DNA of 57,664 nucleotides, taken from the NCBI GenBank assembly GCA_902790475.1, contig CADASG010000002.1:1-57664 (forward strand), written 5' to 3'. The stretch comes from an uncultured Ruminococcus sp. (GTDB lineage: Bacteria; Bacillota; Clostridia; Oscillospirales; Acutalibacteraceae). The notes beneath the pieces are model-generated. The model had not been told where the DNA came from. It searched no databases and saw nothing but the letters and a program-made list of their open reading frames with translations. Shown piece by piece: positions 9,583 through 17,492 of this stretch (position 1 is the stretch's first letter; every line of letters begins with the position of its first letter). The position numbers and the translations under genes are program-made.

Positions 9583-10671
9583 TTGAAAAGATCAAGGAAG
9601 ATACTGAAAAAACTGAAAACCGTATTCGCGCTGTCACTGACGGCCTTGGCGGTGTATTGTGTGGCGACGCGTCTGCCACGGGCGCTGGGCGACGGAGACA
9701 GCGCGGCACTTGCGGCGGCAGCCTTTACCCTTACGGACGGCAGGTATCGCGTGGAAGCTGACAGCTCCTCCACACAGCCGACCGTGCTGAAAGAGGAGCA
9801 GCCGGTCAAGCCGGCGGCAAATATGCTCGCTGACGAAACGCCTGCGCGCGACAAAAGCGGCTACTACGATTCCTATGGCAGTCATGAGGGAGAGGAACAG
9901 TACACCGTCGTTTCAAAGACGATAACGGACGACGGCACGTGGATAAGAAACTGCTTTGTGAAGGACAAGACGGGGCTTGGGCTTGATCTGGCAAATATCA
10001 TGGACGCGCCGCTGACCTTTAACGTGCGCAAAAACGATACTTCCCCTCAGGTGCTTATTTACCATACTCATACAAGCGAGGGCTATCTTGACGAAAGCGT
10101 GGATTACTTTTACGAAAGCTACTATTCACGCACCCAGAACGAAGCCTTTAACGTTGTGGCGGTGGGCAACCGTATCGCACGCGTGCTTGAAAACAGGGGC
10201 ATAAAAACCCTGCATGACAAAACGGTGCATGACTCCACCTACAACGGCGCGTATGACCGCAGTGCTCAGACCGCACGCGAGGATATGCGTCAGAATGAGG
10301 GTATACGGGTGGTGCTCGATATCCACCGCGACGCGCTGGGTACGGAAGAATGCAAGGTAAAGCCCGTATTTGAGCACAACGGAAAGCAGGCTGCGCAGAT
10401 TATGATCCTTGCAGGCTGCGACCCCGACAACGAGCGCGGCTTTTCAAACTGGCAGAACAACCTCAGCTTTGCCCTGAAGCTTCAAAGCAAGGCGGAGGAG
10501 TTGTATCCCGGAATGACGCGACCGCTTGATTTTGACTATTTCGCCTACAACGAATATCTCTGCGACGGTTCACTGCTGATCGAGGTGGGCTCCGATGCAA
10601 ATTCAATAGATGAGGTCGAGACCACGGGAGAGCTTCTCGGCGAGGTGCTCGCCCAAGTTCTCGGAGCGTAA
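9583..10671 (+). CDS. spoIIP: Stage II sporulation protein P (peptidoglycan hydrolase)
   Basis: Membrane-anchored amidase/endopeptidase that, with SpoIID and SpoIIM, thins septal peptidoglycan so that the mother cell can engulf the forespore. The 362 residues carry an N-terminal membrane segment (about 10-26), a low-complexity stretch, and the hydrolase domain with LIYHTHTSEGYLD (about 156) and VVLDIHRDALG (about 244), both SpoIIP hallmarks, plus SLLIEVGSDANS near the C-terminus. The start is TTG at 9583 after AGGTGA at 9573-9578; no closer ATG exists. It pairs with gpr, together showing that the organism encodes endospore functions. Confidence 0.93.
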   Translation: MKRSRKILKKLKTVFALSLTALAVYCVATRLPRALGDGDSAALAAAAFTLTDGRYRVEADSSSTQPTVLKEEQPVKPAANMLADETPARDKSGYYDSYGSHEGEEQYTVVSKTITDDGTWIRNCFVKDKTGLGLDLANIMDAPLTFNVRKNDTSPQVLIYHTHTSEGYLDESVDYFYESYYSRTQNEAFNVVAVGNRIARVLENRGIKTLHDKTVHDSTYNGAYDRSAQTAREDMRQNEGIRVVLDIHRDALGTEECKVKPVFEHNGKQAAQIMILAGCDPDNERGFSNWQNNLSFALKLQSKAEELYPGMTRPLDFDYFAYNEYLCDGSLLIEVGSDANSIDEVETTGELLGEVLAQVLGA

Positions 10672-10693
10672 TTGAAAAATTTTGCGATAACTA

Positions 10694-10722
10694 TTGAAAA
10701 AGGTCGGATTATTTGATATAAT
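10694..10722 (+). promoter_or_regulatory. Vegetative (sigma-A type) promoter
   Basis: TTGAAA at 10694-10699 and TATAAT at 10717-10722 are separated by exactly 17 bases. It should drive the surface-protein gene at 10797 and the coupled dusB. Confidence 0.85.
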
Positions 10723-10747
10723 AACGATATATGTGCAAATTACTAAA

Positions 10748-10773
10748 GCTAAACTCCGTGCGGATCGTTTAGC
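10748..10773 (+). promoter_or_regulatory. Leader hairpin before the surface-protein gene
   Basis: GCTAAAC (10748-10754) pairs with GTTTAGC (10767-10773), and an inner CCG can pair with CGG. The hairpin lies in the untranslated leader, 10 bases before the AAGGG ribosome-binding site. There is no T-run, so it is not a terminator. Its role is unknown. Confidence 0.5.
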
Positions 10774-10796
10774 ATTACTGCGTAAGGGTGTTGTAC

Positions 10797-11318
10797 ATGA
10801 AGCAAAAAAAGTTTAGTATGATCGTATCGGCGATACTGCTGACAGTGCTTATGACATTGTTCGCGTCGCAGACGGTTTTCGCGGAGGATATACCGGAGCC
10901 CTACGACCATGTGATAGTGGAAACCGAACCCGTTCAGACCGAAGAGCCTGCCTACACCGAGCCTGTTTACACTGAGCCTGTCTATACGGACGAGCCCGTT
11001 TACACGGAGGAACCGGTTTATACCGAAGAACCTCCCGAGTACACTGAGCCTGTCACCGAGCCTCAGCCCGAGGAAACGCAGGCGCCGACGGAATACGCGG
11101 CTCCGATCGAAAATGATAACAACAACAGCGGCAATATCGCTCCCACAGAGTTTTTTGAGCCGCCTACGCTGCCGAAAACCGTCAGCCAAAAAACCTACTC
11201 CACCAACTACACTGCCGGGATCGTGTCGTGGATCTGCGTGGGCATCGGCATTATCGTTATGGCGGTAGTGCTTATCAGCAACAAGATTAGCGGCAGACGC
11301 AGGATGGGCGGAATATGA
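10797..11318 (+). CDS. Secreted, membrane-anchored protein with YTEP repeats
   Basis: No family recognised. The 173-residue product has a signal peptide or N-terminal membrane segment (about 7-28, with a possible cut after VFA), then a stretch of about 55 residues built from tandem PVYTEE/PVYTEP-like units, an acidic Pro/Glu/Thr linker, an Asn-rich spacer, and a C-terminal membrane helix (about 138-160) followed by SNKISGRRR. An LPKTV word precedes the helix by about 15 residues; it resembles a sortase site but lacks the final Gly. I chose the ATG at 10797, eight bases after AAGGG; a GTG at 10788 is also in frame. The stop overlaps the dusB start (ATGA), an odd partner for a tRNA-modification enzyme. 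Confidence 0.75.
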   Translation: MKQKKFSMIVSAILLTVLMTLFASQTVFAEDIPEPYDHVIVETEPVQTEEPAYTEPVYTEPVYTDEPVYTEEPVYTEEPPEYTEPVTEPQPEETQAPTEYAAPIENDNNNSGNIAPTEFFEPPTLPKTVSQKTYSTNYTAGIVSWICVGIGIIVMAVVLISNKISGRRRMGGI

Positions 11319-12283
11319 TACGCCCTGAAATCGGCGGCGTTAAGCTGAACTCACGCGTGCTGCTCGCCCCTATGGCAGGTCTGACCGACCGAGCCTACCG
11401 CGAGTTGTGTATGCGCCACGGTGCGGCGTGCTGTTTCAGCGAGATGGTCAGCGCGAAGGCGCTGTCTTTCCGCAGCAAAAAGAGTGAGGAGCTAATGGCG
11501 CTTTCCGACTGTGAGCGCCCCTGCGGAGTGCAGTTGTTTGGGGACGATCCCGACTGCATAGCCGAGGCGGCGGTACACGCGCTTAAAAACTCCCCGGATT
11601 TTATCGACGTAAACATGGGCTGTCCCGCCCCAAAAATCAGCGGCAACGGCAGCGGAAGCGCGCTTATGCGCGATCCTGATCTTTGCGGTGATATCGTGAG
11701 AGCGGTGAAGCGCGTAAGTACGGTGCCGGTCACGGTCAAAATACGCAAGGGCTGGGACGACGCTTCGGTAAACGCCGTGGAGGTCGCTGTGATCTGCGAG
11801 CAGGCAGGCGCGTCGGCGATAACCGTACACGGAAGGACGCGTCAGCAGTTTTACAAGCCGCCTGTGGATTACGAGATCATCCGTCAGGTCAGGGAAGCGG
11901 TAAGCGTTCCCGTGATAGCCAACGGCGATATCGACAGTCCGCAAAAGGCAAAAGCCGTCATGGAGCAAACAGGCTGTGAGCTGGTGATGGTCGGCAGGGC
12001 GAGCATGGGCAACCCGTGGATATTTGAACAGATAAACGATTATCTGGAGGATCCCGGTGCGGTTTTGCATAAGCCCTCGTTGGACGAAAAGCTCGATACC
12101 ATGGTGCGGCAGGTCAGCGACATGGTGCGCTACAAGGGCGAGTACATCGCCATTCGTCAGGCGCGAAAGCTGGTCGTCGGCTATTTTAAAGGCATGAAGG
12201 GAGCGGCGGCGCTGCGAAATGAGGCAGGACGCATAGAAACAATTGACGATCTGATCCGTCTGCGCAGCCGCGTTAATACATAG
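11315..12283 (+). CDS. dusB: tRNA-dihydrouridine synthase (DusB/NifR3 family)
   Basis: FMN-dependent enzyme that reduces specific uridines in the tRNA D-loop to dihydrouridine with NADPH. The 322 residues begin with LLAPMAGLTDRAYREL, contain the catalytic Cys in DVNMGCPAPKISGNGSG (about 96-112), and have ITVHGRTRQQFY and PVIANGDIDSP, as expected for a DUS TIM barrel. The ATG at 11315 overlaps the preceding stop by four bases, so it is translationally coupled to the surface-protein gene and shares the promoter at 10694. In Bacillus, dus genes lie near lysS or ftsH, so this is a comparable neighbourhood. Confidence 0.95.
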   Translation: MIRPEIGGVKLNSRVLLAPMAGLTDRAYRELCMRHGAACCFSEMVSAKALSFRSKKSEELMALSDCERPCGVQLFGDDPDCIAEAAVHALKNSPDFIDVNMGCPAPKISGNGSGSALMRDPDLCGDIVRAVKRVSTVPVTVKIRKGWDDASVNAVEVAVICEQAGASAITVHGRTRQQFYKPPVDYEIIRQVREAVSVPVIANGDIDSPQKAKAVMEQTGCELVMVGRASMGNPWIFEQINDYLEDPGAVLHKPSLDEKLDTMVRQVSDMVRYKGEYIAIRQARKLVVGYFKGMKGAAALRNEAGRIETIDDLIRLRSRVNT

Positions 12284-12359
12284 ATTTTATTACATAGTTT
12301 TTATTACAAAGTTTTTAATAAAAAGCATATAGAAATAAGGAAAAAAGGGGAAGTCAAAA

Positions 12360-13616
12360 ATGAGTGAATTAACCAATATCGCAGCGCTGAATTATCTTTT
12401 GGAGTATGATCCTGCCGTGGGAGCAGCCATGGAGGACGAGCTGAAAAGACAGCGCCGCAACCTTGAGCTGATTGCCAGCGAAAACATTGTAACGCCTGCG
12501 GTCATGGCGGCAATGGGCAGCCACCTCACCAACAAATACGCCGAGGGCTATCCCGGCAAGCGCTATTACGGCGGCTGTCAGTGCGTAGACGTGGTGGAGG
12601 AGATCGCCCGTCAGCGCGCATGCGAGTTGTTCGGTGCTGAGCACGCCAACGTTCAGCCTCACTCGGGCGCACAGGCTAACACAGCGGTTTATTTTGCAAT
12701 GCTCGAGCCGGGCGATACCGTAATGGGTATGAACCTCAACGAAGGCGGTCATTTGACCCACGGTTCACCCGTTAATATTTCAGGTAAGTATTTCAACTTT
12801 GTTCCTTACGGTGTGGACAGCGAAACCCACCGAATAGATTACGATAAGGTCATGGAGCTTGCCAAGGAGTGCAAGCCCAAGATGATCGTTGCCGGTGCGT
12901 CCGCGTACCCCAGGATCATCGACTTCGCAAAGCTTCGTGAGATCGCAGACGCTGTCGGCGCGTATCTGATGGTAGATATGGCTCATATCGCAGGTCTTGT
13001 TGCTGCGGGCGTTCATCCCAACCCCGTCCCTTACTGCGAGTTTGTCACCACCACTACTCACAAAACCCTGCGCGGTCCCAGAGGCGGTATGATCCTTTGC
13101 CGCGAGGAGTTCGCTAAGGCGATCGACAAGGCGATCTTCCCCGGTACTCAGGGCGGTCCGCTGATGCACACTATCGCTGCAAAGGCTGTTTGCTTCGGTG
13201 AAGCTCTCAAGCCCGAGTTCAAGGAATACGGCAAGCAGATCGTGGCAAACTGCAAGGCGCTTGCGGACGGTTTGATGAAGCGCGGCGTAAAGCTTGTTTC
13301 AGGCGGTACCGACAACCATGTTATGCTGCTTGACCTTCGCGATACCGACGTGACCGGCAAGGAGCTTGAGGCGCGTCTGGACGACTGCTACATCACTGTA
13401 AACAAGAATACGATCCCCGGCGAGCCGCGTTCACCCTTTGTTACCAGCGGCGTTCGCATCGGTACTGCGGCGGTGACCACCAGAGGTCTGAAGGAGGACG
13501 ATATGGACTTGATCGCCGAGTACATCACTCTCGTGCTCAACGATTACGAGAACAGCAAGGAAAAGGTAAGAGCAGGCGTTGAAGCTATCTGCAAAAAATA
13601 TCCTCTCTACGAATAA
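12360..13616 (+). CDS. glyA: Serine hydroxymethyltransferase
   Basis: PLP enzyme that interconverts serine and glycine while charging tetrahydrofolate with a one-carbon unit, feeding purine, thymidylate and methionine synthesis. The 418-residue length is standard. Visible motifs are [37 protein letters not shown], and the PLP-lysine region [14 protein letters not shown] (Lys about 228). AAGGGG lies about nine bases before the ATG. The 76-base upstream gap is A/T-rich with three imperfect 14-base repeats of TTTTTATTACAAAG type and no confident promoter. A hairpin after the stop probably ends the transcript. Confidence 0.97.
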   Translation: MSELTNIAALNYLLEYDPAVGAAMEDELKRQRRNLELIASENIVTPAVMAAMGSHLTNKYAEGYPGKRYYGGCQCVDVVEEIARQRACELFGAEHANVQPHSGAQANTAVYFAMLEPGDTVMGMNLNEGGHLTHGSPVNISGKYFNFVPYGVDSETHRIDYDKVMELAKECKPKMIVAGASAYPRIIDFAKLREIADAVGAYLMVDMAHIAGLVAAGVHPNPVPYCEFVTTTTHKTLRGPRGGMILCREEFAKAIDKAIFPGTQGGPLMHTIAAKAVCFGEALKPEFKEYGKQIVANCKALADGLMKRGVKLVSGGTDNHVMLLDLRDTDVTGKELEARLDDCYITVNKNTIPGEPRSPFVTSGVRIGTAAVTTRGLKEDDMDLIAEYITLVLNDYENSKEKVRAGVEAICKKYPLYE

Positions 13617-13629
13617 TCGTATCATTTTG

Positions 13630-13650
13630 GGGAGACCCGCGCGGTCTCCC
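13630..13650 (+). terminator. Probable terminator after glyA
   Basis: GGGAGACC (13630-13637) pairs with GGTCTCCC (13643-13650) around CGCGC. The following T-run is interrupted (TTCATTTTT), so termination may be partial. Confidence 0.7.
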
Positions 13651-13700
13651 TTCATTTTTCAACACAAACCGAACATTTGATTGATACAGAAGGTGAAATG

Positions 13701-14975
13701 ATGAACAAGCCGCTCGCCGACCGCTTCCGTCCGCAAACGCTCGACGACATTGTGGGGCAAACGCATTTGATCGCCGAGGGCAAGCCGCTGCGAAAAATCA
13801 TTGAGAGCGGTCAGATCCCCAACCTCATTTTCTACGGTCCGTCGGGTGTGGGCAAAACCACTCTCGCTTCCTACATCGCGAATAAAACCAAAAAGACCCT
13901 GAAAAAGCTAAACGGCACCACAGCGTCCACAGCGGATATCAAGGCGATCGTGGCGCAGCTTGATACCTTTTCGGGTATTAACGGTATTTTGCTCTACCTT
14001 GACGAGATCCAGTATTTCAATAAAAAGCAGCAGCAAACCCTGCTCGAATACATTGAAAACGGTAGAATAACGCTCATTGCCTCCACCACGGAAAATCCGT
14101 ATTTCTATGTTTATAATGCGATTTTAAGCCGTTCGACAGTGTTTGAGTTCAAGTCCGTTCCGCCCGAAGAAACTGCAAAGGCGGTCAGACGCGCCGTATC
14201 GCTGCTGGAGGAGGAACAGGGTATAACTGTAGAGATTTCCGACAGCTGCGTAAGAAAAATCGCGCTCGGCTGCGGCGGCGACGTGCGCAAGGCGATGAAC
14301 GCGGTTGAGCTTTCCGTGCTTGCCGCCGACGGAGACGGAACACACAGGATCGTCACCGAAGAGGCTGTAGAGCAGCTGGTGCAAAAAAGCGCCATGCGCT
14401 ACGACAGAGACGGCGACGAGCACTATGATATTCTGTCAGCCTATCAAAAGAGTATGCGCGGAAGCGACCCCGATGCAGCTCTCCATTATCTGGGACGGCT
14501 GCTTGAAGCAGGCGATCTGCCCGGAGCATGCAGAAGGCTGATGGTTTGCGCCTGCGAGGACGTGGGGCTTGCCTATCCGCAGATAATCCCCATCGTCAAA
14601 TCGTGCGTGGATATTGCGCAGGCTGTAGGGCTTCCCGAGGCGAGGATCCCGTTGGCTGACGCTGTGGTCATGGTCTGCACCGCGCCAAAGTCCAATTCCG
14701 CGTACAAGGCGATCGACAAGGCGCTCAGCGATATCCGCCGAGGAAACGTCGGACCTGTGCCGCGTCAGCTTCAAAACATGCATTACGACGGCGAGGACAA
14801 TCCCGACAAGGGGCAGCATTATCTCTACCCTCACGATTATCCCAACCACTATATCCCGCAGCAGTACCTGCCCGACGAAATACGGGACCGGGTTTACTAT
14901 AACTTCGGCGACAATAAAAACGAGCAGGCATTCAAGGCGTACTGGGATAAAATCAAAGAAAACTCAAAGAACTGA
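13701..14975 (+). CDS. rarA: Replication-associated recombination protein RarA (MgsA)
   Basis: AAA+ ATPase of the clamp-loader clade that acts at stalled replication forks. The 424 residues open with NKPLADRFRPQTLDDIVGQ, followed by Walker A YGPSGVGKTT (about 48), Walker B LYLDEIQYFNK, sensor ASTTENPYF, and the C-terminal MgsA tetramerisation region with RLMVCACEDVGLAYPQ and PHDYPNHYIPQQYLP, diagnostic of RarA. GAAGGTG at 13689-13695 favours the second of two adjacent ATGs (13701) as start. It is flanked by terminators and appears to be monocistronic. Confidence 0.95.
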   Translation: MNKPLADRFRPQTLDDIVGQTHLIAEGKPLRKIIESGQIPNLIFYGPSGVGKTTLASYIANKTKKTLKKLNGTTASTADIKAIVAQLDTFSGINGILLYLDEIQYFNKKQQQTLLEYIENGRITLIASTTENPYFYVYNAILSRSTVFEFKSVPPEETAKAVRRAVSLLEEEQGITVEISDSCVRKIALGCGGDVRKAMNAVELSVLAADGDGTHRIVTEEAVEQLVQKSAMRYDRDGDEHYDILSAYQKSMRGSDPDAALHYLGRLLEAGDLPGACRRLMVCACEDVGLAYPQIIPIVKSCVDIAQAVGLPEARIPLADAVVMVCTAPKSNSAYKAIDKALSDIRRGNVGPVPRQLQNMHYDGEDNPDKGQHYLYPHDYPNHYIPQQYLPDEIRDRVYYNFGDNKNEQAFKAYWDKIKENSKN

Positions 14976-14982
14976 TCACGCT

Positions 14983-15025
14983 CGTGAAGAAGCAAAGCCT
15001 CTGACTGCTTCTTCACGGCGTTTTT
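14983..15025 (+). terminator. Rho-independent terminator after rarA
   Basis: CGTGAAGAAGCA (14983-14994) pairs perfectly with TGCTTCTTCACG (15006-15017), followed by GCG and five T residues. It isolates rarA from the dcw cluster. Confidence 0.88.
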
Positions 15026-15104
15026 GTTTTCCGGAGTACCATATACCATATATTGTGTGTAATAAAAAACCTGTAACTAAAATGAAATATTTGCAAACTT
15101 TTCC

Positions 15105-15133
15105 TTGATTTTTTCTTTATCATGCGTTATAAT
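15105..15133 (+). promoter_or_regulatory. Sigma-A type promoter of the dcw cluster
   Basis: TTGATT at 15105-15110 and TATAAT at 15128-15133 have 17-base spacing. Transcription would start near 15140, just before the MraZ-type repeats. Confidence 0.82.
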
Positions 15134-15144
15134 ATTACCACATG

Positions 15145-15184
15145 GTGTCAGAAAGTGTCAAAACGGGACTTTCAGTGACACAAA
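15145..15184 (+). promoter_or_regulatory. Probable MraZ operator: four 10-base direct repeats
   Basis: Four consecutive decamers begin at 15145, 15155, 15165 and 15175: GTGTCAGAAA, GTGTCAAAAC, GGGACTTTCA and GTGACACAAA. MraZ is known to repress its own operon by binding several short direct repeats in 10-bp phase upstream of mraZ. Position and phasing fit, but the exact word differs from published boxes, so the assignment is inference. Confidence 0.6.
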
Positions 15185-15218
15185 AATGATAATTATCGAA
15201 TGAATCGGAGGTGGGCAA

Positions 15219-15638
15219 ATGTTCTCGGGTATGTCAAATCATTCCATTGACGCTAAGGGAAGAATAGTTTTGCCCGCCAAATTCCGCGAAGAGCTGGGAG
15301 AAAGCTTCTATCTTGCACGCGGTTTCGGCAACCGCTGTGTTCAGGTGCTTTCAAAGGAGCAGTTTGACGCGATTTCCGCCAAGATCATGGCGCTGCCTGC
15401 CGACAAGGCGATGGCGCTGCAGTATGTTTTCACCGCGACCGCCGTTGAGGTCGTTCCCAACGCGCAGGGAAGGGTGATCATTCCGCAGACGCTGCGCGAG
15501 TTCGCTTCTCTCGAGGGCGACGCGCTGGTTATCGGCATGAACACCAGGCTGGAAATCTGGAGCAAGGAGCAGTTCGACAGTTTCATGAATTCGCAGAACG
15601 ATGTGATCGGCGAGGCGCTGAGCCTGCTGACATTGTAG
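15219..15638 (+). CDS. mraZ: Transcriptional regulator MraZ
   Basis: DNA-binding protein that forms a ring and regulates the division and cell-wall cluster, often by self-repression. The 139 residues contain two SpoVT-AbrB-like half domains with paired motifs DAKGRIVLPAKFRE (about 11-24) and NAQGRVIIPQTLREFA (about 80-95). GGAGGTG lies just before the ATG. It is the first gene of the cluster and is followed 10 bases later by rsmH, the near-universal mraZ-rsmH pair. Four 10-base repeats upstream are its likely operator. Confidence 0.96.
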   Translation: MFSGMSNHSIDAKGRIVLPAKFREELGESFYLARGFGNRCVQVLSKEQFDAISAKIMALPADKAMALQYVFTATAVEVVPNAQGRVIIPQTLREFASLEGDALVIGMNTRLEIWSKEQFDSFMNSQNDVIGEALSLLTL

Positions 15639-15648
15639 GGAGGACGTT

Positions 15649-16572
15649 ATGGATTTTGAGCACATTCCGGTTCTCCTCAACGAGACTATTCAGGGTCTCA
15701 ATATAAAGGAAAACGGAATTTATGTTGACTGCACGGCAGGCGGCGGCGGTCACAGCGGCGAGATTTTGAAGCATCTGACCACAGGCAAGCTTATTTCGAT
15801 TGACCAGGATCCCGACGCAATCAAAACGCTGACCGAAAAATTTAAGAAAAACGAAAATTCCATCATCGTTATGGGCAACTTCGGCAACATGAAGGACTTG
15901 CTGGAGCTGCGCGGAGTGGGGAGGATCGACGGCGCGCTGTTTGATATCGGCGTTTCGTCTCACCAGCTCGATACGGCTTCAAGGGGATTTTCGTTCCACG
16001 AGGACGCGCCGCTTGATATGCGCATGAGTCAAAGCGGAGTTACCGCCGAGGAGCTGATAAACACACTTCCGTTTGAAGAGCTGAGAAGGATCATCTATGA
16101 GTACGGCGAGGAAAAATACGCCAACTCGATCGTGCGCGCGATCGTGGCGCACCGTGAAAAGGAGCCGATCACTTCCACACTTACCCTCGCGGAGATAGTC
16201 AAGGAAAACGTGCCCCAAAGGATCCGGCGCGACGGACATCCCGCACGAAAAACCTTCCAGGCTATCCGAATCGCGGTAAACGACGAGCTTACCGTGCTGG
16301 AAAAAGGGCTTGACGACGCTTTTTCGATGCTGGGCAAGGGCGGCAGGCTTGCTGTCATCACCTTCCACTCTCTCGAGGACAGGATCGTTAAACAGAAGAT
16401 GGCGTCATGGTGTCAGGGCTGTACCTGTCCCAAGGATTTCCCCGTTTGCGTGTGCGGAAACAAGCCGAAAGCGCGTTTGGTAAATAAAAAACCTGTTTGT
16501 GCAAATGAAACAGAATTGACTCAAAACCCCAGAGCAAGGAGTGCAAAGTTGAGAATCTGCGAAAAAATTTAA
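15649..16572 (+). CDS. rsmH: 16S rRNA (cytosine-1402-N4)-methyltransferase
   Basis: SAM-dependent methyltransferase (MraW) that modifies C1402 in the decoding centre of 16S rRNA. The 307-residue protein starts with HIPVLLNETIQGL, has the SAM-binding YVDCTAGGGGHS motif (about 24-35), GALFDIGVSSHQLD, and near the end VITFHSLEDRIVKQ, all standard for RsmH. Four Cys residues between about 257 and 275 (CQGCTC, CVCG) form the small Cys-rich patch seen in clostridial members. GGGAGG sets the ATG. A 279-base gap with a possible promoter follows. Confidence 0.96.
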   Translation: MDFEHIPVLLNETIQGLNIKENGIYVDCTAGGGGHSGEILKHLTTGKLISIDQDPDAIKTLTEKFKKNENSIIVMGNFGNMKDLLELRGVGRIDGALFDIGVSSHQLDTASRGFSFHEDAPLDMRMSQSGVTAEELINTLPFEELRRIIYEYGEEKYANSIVRAIVAHREKEPITSTLTLAEIVKENVPQRIRRDGHPARKTFQAIRIAVNDELTVLEKGLDDAFSMLGKGGRLAVITFHSLEDRIVKQKMASWCQGCTCPKDFPVCVCGNKPKARLVNKKPVCANETELTQNPRARSAKLRICEKI

Positions 16573-16762
16573 ACTTTTTTCTTCTCAGCACTGGACAAAT
16601 GAAGAAACTTGTAGTAAAATTATAACAAAGTTGTAAAGAATATTACAGTACAACAAATAGTATTTATTATCTTTGAAATCACTATATATTCGATAAATTG
16701 TCAAAAATGCCGTTAATACGGACAGATTGTGTGCTAAATGGTTGAAACAAATTGTTAAAATT

Positions 16763-16790
16763 TTGAAACTTTTTTGCTTTATGGAATAAT
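16763..16790 (+). promoter_or_regulatory. Candidate internal promoter before the ftsL-like gene
   Basis: TTGAAA at 16763-16768 and AATAAT at 16785-16790 are 16 bases apart, inside the A/T-rich 279-base gap between rsmH and the ftsL-like gene. The rest of that gap shows no gene or strong structure. Confidence 0.4.
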
Positions 16791-16851
16791 AGCAAGGGTT
16801 TCGCCGTGTGTTTTATGAAAATTTTGTATAGAGAAAGGCCAGGGTATAAAC

Positions 16852-17394
16852 ATGGCATATGATAATCACAACGCTGCTTACGATTTGAGCTTGTTTGACG
16901 AGGAGCTTACATACTCTTCTGCGGCTCCAAAGCGTAATCAGGAGGAGAGCTCCGAAAGAAAAGCTCGCAAAAAACAAAAAAACAAGGTAGTTTCCTTACC
17001 CGAAAATGAGTTAAATAAAATCAGACGCCGCAAGCACAACCCCTTTAAAATCGCGGTCGGAACGCTCAGCGCGGCGATTGTAACCTTTGTGATCGGCGTG
17101 ATCATCGTCGGACAGGTCCAGCTCACCGAGCTTAACCAGGAAATCATTACCGCGCAGTCCACTTTAGCGGATACCGAGAGCATTTATACTCAGAACCAAA
17201 TGAAAGTTGAGGCTAACCTCTCAAATGCGGAAATCGAAAAGTACGCGGTCGAAACGCTTGGAATGACCAAAGCTTCCGGAGCGCAAAAAGAATTCGTCGC
17301 AATTGAGGAAGGCGATAAGGCGGAAGTATCTGCCTCGGATAACGGAAATATTTTTACAAGATTTTTTGAATCTATCTTTAACCTTTGGTCATAA
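16852..17394 (+). CDS. ftsL: FtsL/DivIC-like cell-division protein
   Basis: Small bitopic protein of the divisome that forms a complex with DivIC and DivIB and supports septal PBP activity. The 180 residues show a charged, Lys/Arg-rich cytoplasmic N-terminus of about 65 residues, a single membrane helix (about 69-90, VGTLSAAIVTFVIGVIIVGQV), a short coiled-coil region (about 92-125), and an acidic C-terminal tail. The segment AEIEKYAVETLGMTK is typical of FtsL/DivIC. Sequence identity in this family is low, so the assignment rests on topology and on position between rsmH and the septal PBP. Confidence 0.82.
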   Translation: MAYDNHNAAYDLSLFDEELTYSSAAPKRNQEESSERKARKKQKNKVVSLPENELNKIRRRKHNPFKIAVGTLSAAIVTFVIGVIIVGQVQLTELNQEIITAQSTLADTESIYTQNQMKVEANLSNAEIEKYAVETLGMTKASGAQKEFVAIEEGDKAEVSASDNGNIFTRFFESIFNLWS

Positions 17395-17431
17395 CATTCA
17401 TTTCAATTTAATAACATGTAATGAAAAGAAT

Positions 17432-17462
17432 GAGAGTTAAGACTGAGTCTTGACTCTCTTTT
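17432..17462 (+). terminator. Intergenic terminator or attenuator between the ftsL-like gene and pbpB
   Basis: GAGAGTTAAGAC (17432-17443) pairs with GTCTTGACTCTC (17447-17458) with one G-T wobble and a 3-base loop, followed by TTTT. No promoter is evident between it and the TTG of pbpB, so read-through must supply pbpB. Confidence 0.75.
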
Positions 17463-17492
17463 ACGTCTATATCCGGCAAAGGGAGTTATTAT

